Assembly (NCBI GenBank): GCA_021813195.1
Contig: JAKALI010000337.1
Location: forward strand, 1 to 5,399
Reading direction: 5' to 3'
Length of the DNA: 5,399 bases
From: Pseudomonadota bacterium
GTDB lineage: Bacteria; Pseudomonadota; Alphaproteobacteria; Rhizobiales; Hyphomicrobiaceae
Of the stretch, positions 1-4,016 are shown one piece after another. The position numbers and the translations under genes are program-made. The notes beneath the pieces were generated by a model, which was not told where the DNA came from, did no database searches, and saw only the letters and a list, made by a program, of their open reading frames with translations. Each line of letters opens with the position of its first letter. Position 1 is the stretch's first letter.

Positions 1-126
1 ACGACGACCACGGCCAGTTGCGCCGCCATCTCGCCGACTTCCTCGACGCCTACAATTTCGGACGACGCCTCAAGACCCTCAAGGGCCTCACGCCCTTCGA
101 GTTCATCTGCAAGCAGTGGACAGTCG
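1..126 (+). pseudogene. IS481-family transposase, C-terminal part, interrupted by IS66 insertion (5' segment)
   Basis: Reading from base 3, this segment encodes DDHGQLRRHLADFLDAYNFG, then RRLKTLKGLTPFEFICKQWT and V. This is the characteristic C-terminal end of IS481-family DDE transposases, whose catalytic core lies upstream, outside the window. The frame is broken at 126/127, where the IS66 element begins. Translation would run on into the IS66 left end for 12 foreign residues (GKRCCQATFLRS) and stop at TGA 162-164. The native last 18 residues are displaced to 2617-2673. Joining base 126 to base 2618 restores one continuous frame ending HQMPGLNT. Only a short tail is lost, so residual activity of the truncated transposase cannot be excluded, but by annotation standards the gene is broken. 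The family call rests on recognised sequence similarity. Confidence 0.88.
119..126. repeat. 8-bp target site duplication, left copy (GACAGTCG)
   Basis: GACAGTCG directly abuts the left tip of the IS66 element and is repeated exactly at 2610-2617 next to the right tip. Eight bases is the typical IS66-family duplication length. The duplicated bases are part of the IS481 transposase reading frame (codons TGG ACA GTC GAG in the restored gene). Confidence 0.95.
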
Positions 127-151
127 GTAAGCGCTGTTGTCAGGCCACGTT
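127..151 (+). repeat. IS66 terminal inverted repeat, left (tnpC side)
   Basis: The first 25 bases match the reverse complement of 2585-2609 at 20 positions, with the outer 12 (GTAAGCGCTGTT) identical. The tnpC stop codon (complement of 140-142) lies inside this repeat, an economical arrangement common in compact insertion sequences. Confidence 0.93.
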
Positions 152-1672
152 TTTGAGGTCTTGAGGCGCGACGTAGGCCCATGGCAGGAGGTCGTCGATC
201 TCGCTGTTGAGATGACCATTGACGATCCTGATCAGAGTGTCGGCGAGGTAGGCCTGCGGATCGACGCCACAGATCTTGGAGGTTTCGATGAGCGAGGCGA
301 CGATCGCCCAGTGCTCGCCCCCGCCGTCGGAGCCCGCGAACAGCGCATTCTTCCGATTGAGCGTAATCGGGCGGATCGAGCGCTCGACGACGTTGGAGTC
401 GATTTCGATGCGACCGTCGTCGACGAAGCGGGTGAGACCTTCCCAGCGCGACAGCGCGTAACGGATAGCTTCGGCGAGTTTGCTTTTCTGGCTGATCAAC
501 GCGAGTTGCTGGCGCAACCACGGTTCAAGGGCGAGCAGCAGAGGCAAGGTCCTGCTCTGACGAACGGCGCGGCGCTCGTCGGCGCTGCGGCCTCGGATGT
601 CCTTTTCAATCGCATAGAGCGCCGCGATCCGCTCGACCGCCTGCGTTGCGATCGGCATCGTCCCGCCGACAGCTAGTTCGTAGAAGCGGCGTCGCACATG
701 CGTCCAGCAGAAGGCGAGCCGAACGTCGCCTTTCTCGGCGAGCTTGCGATAACCCGCATAGCCGTCGACTTGCAGCACGCCCCTGAAGCCCGCCAGATGC
801 GCGATCGGTTGTTCGGATTTGCGATCGGGCGCGTAGACATAGGCGACCGCAGGCGGATCGGCGCCGCCCCATGGCCGATCGTCCCTGGCGTAGGCCCAGA
901 GCTGGCCCGTCTTGGTTCGGCCACGGCCAGGATCGAGAACCGGCGCCGTGGTCTCATCAGCGAAGATTTTCGTCGAGGCGCGGATGTGGGCGAGCAGGCG
1001 CTCGTGCACGGGCCGCAGATGCCAGGCGGCGCGACCGACCCAATCGGCGAGCGTCGAGCGATCGAGAGCGATCCCCTGCCGGGCGTATATCTGCGCCTGC
1101 CGGTATAGCGGCAGGTGATCGGCGTATTTGGCGACGAGCACATGCGCGACCGTCGCCTCCGTCGGCAAGCCGCCTTCGATCAGTCGGACGGGAGCAGGCT
1201 GTTGGACTACACCCTCTTCGCACGCGCGACAGGCGTACTTGGGACGGCGCACGACCAAGACGCGGAACTGCGCTGGAACGACGTCGAGCCGCTCGCTCAC
1301 GTCCTCGCCGATCCGGTGCAGCAAGCCCTTGCAGCAGGGGCAAGTCCTGTCCTCGACATCGACGATCGTTTCGATCCGCGGCAGATGCGGCGGCAGCGCT
1401 CCGCGGTTCCCGCGACGCTTCTTGGCCGCCACAGCGCGCTCGGCGGGAGATTTGCTTTCCGCGTCGGCGGCCGCGCCAGATTGCGTCTGCTCGACCTCTT
1501 CGAGCGCCAACAGCATCTGGTCTTCCGGCAACGTCTCGGCGCGCCGGCCGAACCGATGTCGCTGCATCTCCTTGATGATCTGGACGAGCCGCTCGCTGCG
1601 CGCCCGTTCGGCGATCAGCAGCGCTTTGAGGGTTTCCGGATCGTCGGGAAGCGGCGCGTCGGCCTGCGGCAT
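140..1672 (-). CDS. tnpC: IS66-family transposase TnpC (DDE)
   Basis: This 510-residue protein is the catalytic transposase of the IS66 element and cuts and joins the element ends. Residues about 12-65 form a leucine-zipper-like N-terminal helix (LKALLIAERARSERLVQ). A basic, Ala-rich linker follows to about 105. A four-cysteine zinc-binding motif uses CPCC (C111, C114) and CRAC (C148, C151). The DDE domain spans roughly 165-450, with likely catalytic residues D239 in FADET, D303 in QVDGYAGY and E430 in NVVERSIRP. A C-terminal extension ends LPWAYVAPQDLKNVA, a usual IS66 ending. Length is normal for the family and no frame break is seen. The ATG at 1672 fits the family N-terminus, although no good Shine-Dalgarno sequence precedes it. 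The gene lies 69 bp downstream of tnpB, probably on the same transcript, and its TGA is inside the left inverted repeat. Confidence 0.96.
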   Translation of the reverse strand: MPQADAPLPDDPETLKALLIAERARSERLVQIIKEMQRHRFGRRAETLPEDQMLLALEEVEQTQSGAAADAESKSPAERAVAAKKRRGNRGALPPHLPRIETIVDVEDRTCPCCKGLLHRIGEDVSERLDVVPAQFRVLVVRRPKYACRACEEGVVQQPAPVRLIEGGLPTEATVAHVLVAKYADHLPLYRQAQIYARQGIALDRSTLADWVGRAAWHLRPVHERLLAHIRASTKIFADETTAPVLDPGRGRTKTGQLWAYARDDRPWGGADPPAVAYVYAPDRKSEQPIAHLAGFRGVLQVDGYAGYRKLAEKGDVRLAFCWTHVRRRFYELAVGGTMPIATQAVERIAALYAIEKDIRGRSADERRAVRQSRTLPLLLALEPWLRQQLALISQKSKLAEAIRYALSRWEGLTRFVDDGRIEIDSNVVERSIRPITLNRKNALFAGSDGGGEHWAIVASLIETSKICGVDPQAYLADTLIRIVNGHLNSEIDDLLPWAYVAPQDLKNVA

Positions 1673-1741
1673 GGCTTGAGAAGACCATGTTTTCTGGCGT
1701 ATTGCGACGATCTTCGTCGCCCTGATTCACTATGCCGCGGC

Positions 1742-2095
1742 CTATCCCGGCAGAACCGGCGCCGACGTTTCCTTCGCACGCGCGCGCCGCCAATCGAGCC
1801 CTTCGAGCAGGGCCGAGAGCTGCGCCGCCGACAACCGCATGACGCCGTCGGCGATCTTCGGCCAATGGAACTCGCCGTCCTCGAGCCGCTTGGCGAACAG
1901 GCACACGCCCGTTCCATCCCAGAAGACCAGCTTTATCCTGTCGGCGCGTTTGGCGCGGAACACGTAGATGGCGCCGTCGAATGGGTCGGTCGCCATCGTT
2001 TCGCGCACCAGCGCCGCCAGCCCGTCGGTCCCTTTGCGGAAGTCGACCGGCTTCGTCGCCACCATCACGCGCACCGCGCCGGTCGGGCCGATCAC
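1742..2095 (-). CDS. tnpB: IS66-family accessory protein TnpB (Orf2)
   Basis: This 117-residue protein is the highly conserved IS66 Orf2. It is required for efficient transposition of IS66-type elements, but its biochemical role is not established. Recognisable blocks are VATKPVDFRKGTDGLAALV (residues 12-30), GAIYVFRAKRADRIKLVFWD (41-60) and LFAKRLEDGEFHWP (66-79), which together are diagnostic for the family. The start is a GTG at 2095, overlapping the tnpA TGA by four bases (GTGA), with a purine-rich AGAGGG (complement of 2100-2105) just upstream. This implies translational coupling to tnpA. The family N-terminus supports the start, because the conserved part begins within about ten residues. 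The stop is TAG at 1742-1744. The protein should not be confused with the unrelated TnpB nuclease of IS200/IS605 elements. Confidence 0.95.
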   Translation of the reverse strand: MIGPTGAVRVMVATKPVDFRKGTDGLAALVRETMATDPFDGAIYVFRAKRADRIKLVFWDGTGVCLFAKRLEDGEFHWPKIADGVMRLSAAQLSALLEGLDWRRARAKETSAPVLPG

Positions 2096-2532
2096 CTCGC
2101 CCTCTTCAGCGCGTCAATCACCGCCTTCGCCAGGACGGGGTCCGCGCCGCGCCAGATCCACACGCTGTCGCCGCCGATATCGAGCTCGATGACGGGAGGC
2201 CGCGTTGCAGGCGCCGCATCGACGACTGGCGCTGAAGGCGACGTCGGCGCATTCGCCGGCTCGACGATCGCCGGCACGAACGGCGGCGACGACGCGCTCT
2301 TGTCAGTCATCGCCTTCCGACGCGCCGCGCGTCGCCACGTGAACAGCTGCTGCGGCGTCAAACCATGTCGCCGCGCAACCTGCGAGACAACGGCGCCAGG
2401 CGCGAGCGTTTCTTCGAGAACCCGCGCCTTCTCGTCATCCGTCCAATTGCGACGACCGCCGGCGCCCGTAATCACCTCGATGCGGCGTACCGCCTTCGCC
2501 GTCGGCTCGACCATAAGCTCAAGTCCAGACAC
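2092..2532 (-). CDS. tnpA: IS66-family accessory protein TnpA (helix-turn-helix)
   Basis: This is the first gene of the IS66 operon, a small DNA-binding accessory protein. From the chosen start it has 146 residues. Residues about 28-72 (RRNWTDDEKARVLEETLAPG onward to QQLFTWRRAARRKA) form the helix-turn-helix typical of IS66 Orf1 and of IS3-family OrfA proteins, and probably bind the element ends. A Pro/Ala-rich linker (about 80-112) leads to a short conserved C-terminal block (VIELDIGGDSVWIW and DPVLAKAVIDALKR). Three in-frame starts are possible: GTG 2547, GTG 2532 and ATG 2514. I chose GTG 2532 because GGAG lies 8 nt upstream of it, while the other two have weak ribosome binding sites. The TGA overlaps the tnpB GTG by 4 bp. 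Confidence 0.88.
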   Translation of the reverse strand: MSGLELMVEPTAKAVRRIEVITGAGGRRNWTDDEKARVLEETLAPGAVVSQVARRHGLTPQQLFTWRRAARRKAMTDKSASSPPFVPAIVEPANAPTSPSAPVVDAAPATRPPVIELDIGGDSVWIWRGADPVLAKAVIDALKRAR

Positions 2533-2540
2533 AAGCCTAT

Positions 2541-2545
2541 CTCCC
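2541..2545 (-). promoter_or_regulatory. Probable ribosome binding site of tnpA
   Basis: On the minus strand GGGAG (complement of 2541-2545) is followed by an 8-nt spacer and GTG at 2532. It is the only good Shine-Dalgarno match near the three candidate starts and is the reason for choosing 2532 over 2547, whose GTG overlaps this site. Confidence 0.5.
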
Positions 2546-2584
2546 ACCCGGGAAGCCAGACTCGCCCATCACGCGCGCACAATG

Positions 2585-2609
2585 AAGGTGGGATCAGAAC
2601 AGCGCTTAC
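2585..2609 (-). repeat. IS66 terminal inverted repeat, right (tnpA side)
   Basis: Read inward on the minus strand it starts GTAAGCGCTGTTCTGATCCC. It pairs with the left repeat at 127-151 (20 of 25 positions, outer 12 identical). It lies about 50-75 bp upstream of the possible tnpA starts, so any tnpA promoter must be in or next to it. Confidence 0.93.
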
Positions 2610-2617
2610 GACAGTCG
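2610..2617. repeat. 8-bp target site duplication, right copy (GACAGTCG)
   Basis: This is the exact second copy of the sequence at 119-126, immediately outside the right IS66 tip. It confirms insertion by transposition rather than by recombination between two elements. Confidence 0.95.
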
Positions 2618-2673
2618 AGCCCAAACGATTCAAGCTCGATCCAACCCATCAAATGCCGGGACTAAACACCTAG
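2610..2673 (+). pseudogene. IS481-family transposase, displaced 3' segment
   Basis: After the second copy of the 8-bp target duplication, the reading frame resumes as VEPKRFKLDPTHQMPGLNT with stop TAG at 2671-2673. This is the missing C-terminal tail of the transposase fragment at 1-126. It is in the same frame once the 2483-bp IS66 element and one duplication copy are removed, which shows that the two pieces are one interrupted gene. The segment has no start of its own and is not expected to be made as a separate protein. Confidence 0.88.
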
Positions 2674-2846
2674 GGTAGAATCGGGGCTCGATGGCTTCGG
2701 AAGCCGCTCGTGGCATCGACTACATCGCCACGCGCTTACGACGCTAATCGCCAACACCGACGGCCGATCGCGTTGGTCGTGCAGTCGCTGTCAGCATGCG
2801 GGACGTCACAATATGCTTGCCCGCTTTAAATCTCGAAATCGCAGGC
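2674..2846. other. Intergenic region between the IS481 end and the acyl-CoA operon
   Basis: I see no convincing gene or RNA here. Short imperfect inverted repeats occur (GGCTTC-G-GAAGCC near 2693-2705, and GCGGG/CCCGC arms at about 2797-2823). The second could fold downstream of the acyl-CoA dehydrogenase stop, but no T-run follows it on the minus strand, so it is not a standard intrinsic terminator. The sequence GCGCTTACGAC at 2732-2742 repeats the 11 bases at the right IS66 junction (2602-2612). The region is presumably what remains of the site into which the IS481 element inserted. Confidence 0.5.
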
Positions 2847-4016
2847 TCACATGCGCTTCGCAACTTCCTCCAGCATCACCTCTGTTGCGCCCCCGCCGAT
2901 CGCCTGTACACGAGCATCGCGCGACATCCGCTCGACCGATGTTTCGCGCATGTAGCCCATGCCGCCGTGAAACTGCACGCAATCATACAGCACGCTATTC
3001 ACCAACTCGCCGCAATAAGCCTTGACCATCGACACCTCACGCACACAGTCTTGCCCTGCAGCGTCAAGCCGGGCGGCATGATAGACTAGCTGACGCCCGG
3101 CCTCGATGCGGGTCAAGCAGTCCGCAAGACGTTGGCGAACGGCCTGCTTGTCCCACAAGACGCCTCCGAAGGCCTTGCGCTGTTTCACGTAGTCCGTTGT
3201 TAAGTCCAGCGCCTTTTGCGCTTCGGCCGTAGCCATCGCGCCGAGTACGATCCGCTCGTTCTGAAAATTCTTCATGATCGCATAAAAGCCCCTGTTCACC
3301 TCGCCCAGCACGTTCTCGGCCGGCACCCGCACATTCTCGAAGATCAGCTCGGCGGTATCGGAACAAAGCCAGCCCGTCTTCTTCAAGGCACGCCCGACAG
3401 AGAAACCGGGCGTGCCCTTTTCGACTGCGAAGATCGTGATCCCTCGCGAGCCCTTGGCGTCCGGATCGGTCTTGGCTCCGATGAGATAGAGATCGGCGTG
3501 CACCCCGTTGGTAATGAACATTTTGGCGCCGTTGAGCACCCAGTCAGAGCCGTCCTTGATGGCACGGGTGCGCATGCCCGCCACATCCGAGCCTGCGCCG
3601 GGCTCGGTCACCGCAACCGCCGCGATCGTTTGACCACTGGTTATCCCCGGCATCCAACGCGCCTTTTGCTCGGGCGCGCCAGCATTCTCCAGATGCGGCG
3701 ACGCCATATCGGTATGCACGAGTACCGTCGCCGAGAAGCCGCCGAAGGTCGAGCGTCCCAATTCTTCGGCCAGTATCACGCTCGACATAACGTCGAGACC
3801 CGCGCCTCCATATTGCGGGTCATAGCGCATACCCAGAACGCCCAATTCGCCCATCTTGCGCAAGATCGCTCGGGGCACCATGCCCGCTTCTTCCCACGTC
3901 CCACCCGCAGGCGCGACCTCGACGTCGATGAAGCGACGAAGCTGTTTGCGGATCAGCTCCAATTCCTCATTGAAAGGCGTGATGGCCAATACGGTGGGAG
4001 TTTCGTACCCGGTCAT
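2847..4016 (-). CDS. Acyl-CoA dehydrogenase (long-chain/isovaleryl-type catalytic Glu)
   Basis: This 389-residue FAD enzyme introduces a trans double bond between C2 and C3 of an acyl-CoA and passes electrons to ETF. It shows the three family domains: an N-terminal helical domain (about 13-125); a middle beta domain with VTEPGAGSDVAGMRT (136-150) and WVLNGAKMFITNG (159-171), which bind FAD and substrate; and a C-terminal helical domain (about 240-389) with RKAFGG (280-285), QFHGGMGYMRE (348-358) and RDARVQAIGGGATEVML (366-382). The position holding the catalytic Glu in short/medium-chain enzymes is Gly (about G374). E254 in NFQNERIVLG instead matches the base of long-chain and isovaleryl-CoA dehydrogenases. 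The IGGGA-TE-ML ending also resembles citronellyl-CoA dehydrogenase (AtuD), from memory. The ATG overlaps the upstream carboxylase stop (ATGA), so the genes are co-translated. Substrate is not determinable; a branched or terpenoid acyl-CoA is plausible from context. Confidence 0.93.
   Translation of the reverse strand: MTGYETPTVLAITPFNEELELIRKQLRRFIDVEVAPAGGTWEEAGMVPRAILRKMGELGVLGMRYDPQYGGAGLDVMSSVILAEELGRSTFGGFSATVLVHTDMASPHLENAGAPEQKARWMPGITSGQTIAAVAVTEPGAGSDVAGMRTRAIKDGSDWVLNGAKMFITNGVHADLYLIGAKTDPDAKGSRGITIFAVEKGTPGFSVGRALKKTGWLCSDTAELIFENVRVPAENVLGEVNRGFYAIMKNFQNERIVLGAMATAEAQKALDLTTDYVKQRKAFGGVLWDKQAVRQRLADCLTRIEAGRQLVYHAARLDAAGQDCVREVSMVKAYCGELVNSVLYDCVQFHGGMGYMRETSVERMSRDARVQAIGGGATEVMLEEVAKRM

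Larger units (their letters stand above)
127..2609 (-). mobile_element. Complete IS66-family insertion sequence (2483 bp)
   Basis: The element begins and ends with GTAAGCGCTGTT in inverted orientation, is flanked by an exact 8-bp direct repeat (GACAGTCG), and carries tnpA, tnpB and tnpC on the minus strand. IS66-family elements are about 2.4-2.7 kb, have ends beginning GTAA and make 8-bp target duplications, so every diagnostic agrees. It sits antisense to the IS481 transposase gene it interrupts. All three genes appear open and full length, so the element could be active, with no sign of decay. The intact duplication and the precise restoration of the target frame suggest a fairly recent insertion that has not since been rearranged. 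Confidence 0.96.
1..2673 (+). mobile_element. IS481-family element, right-hand part, carrying a nested IS66 element
   Basis: The split transposase gene marks the right-hand portion of an IS481-family insertion sequence whose left end lies outside the window. In this family the transposase stop codon usually sits at or inside the terminal repeat, and the ends usually begin with TGT. Read inward on the minus strand, the sequence from 2668 begins TGTTTAGTCCCGG, so the true tip may be at about 2668, with the stop codon just outside. This end assignment is an inference, because the matching left repeat is not visible. The right boundary given is therefore the stop codon, good to about ten bases. 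Confidence 0.6.

Noticed and set aside
957..1904. 315-codon minus-strand open frame overlapping tnpC and tnpB
   Set aside because: It is out of frame with both real IS66 genes, rich in Arg and Ala, and without family motifs.
127..2609. Composite transposon or integron cargo
   Set aside because: The space between the IS66 ends is filled entirely by tnpA, tnpB and tnpC; there is no passenger gene.
1115..2665. Long open frame (about 516 codons) on the + strand across the IS66 element
   Set aside because: It is antisense to tnpC, tnpB and tnpA, has an Arg-rich composition typical of the complement of high-GC genes, and shows no recognisable domain. The minus-strand genes have clear family motifs.
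2746..2799. Possible tiny minus-strand gene (ATG at 2799, 17 codons) after the acyl-CoA dehydrogenase
   Set aside because: It is too short, has no Shine-Dalgarno sequence and no recognisable product.
2793..2825. Intrinsic terminator after the acyl-CoA dehydrogenase
   Set aside because: The GCGGG/CCCGC arms enclose a long loop and no T-run follows on the minus strand, so the call is not supported.
2675..3025. + strand frame containing CSRCQHAGRHNML, suggestive of a CxxC zinc ribbon
   Set aside because: Most of it is antisense to the dehydrogenase gene, it has no ribosome binding site, and a single CxxC pair in GC-rich sequence is weak evidence.
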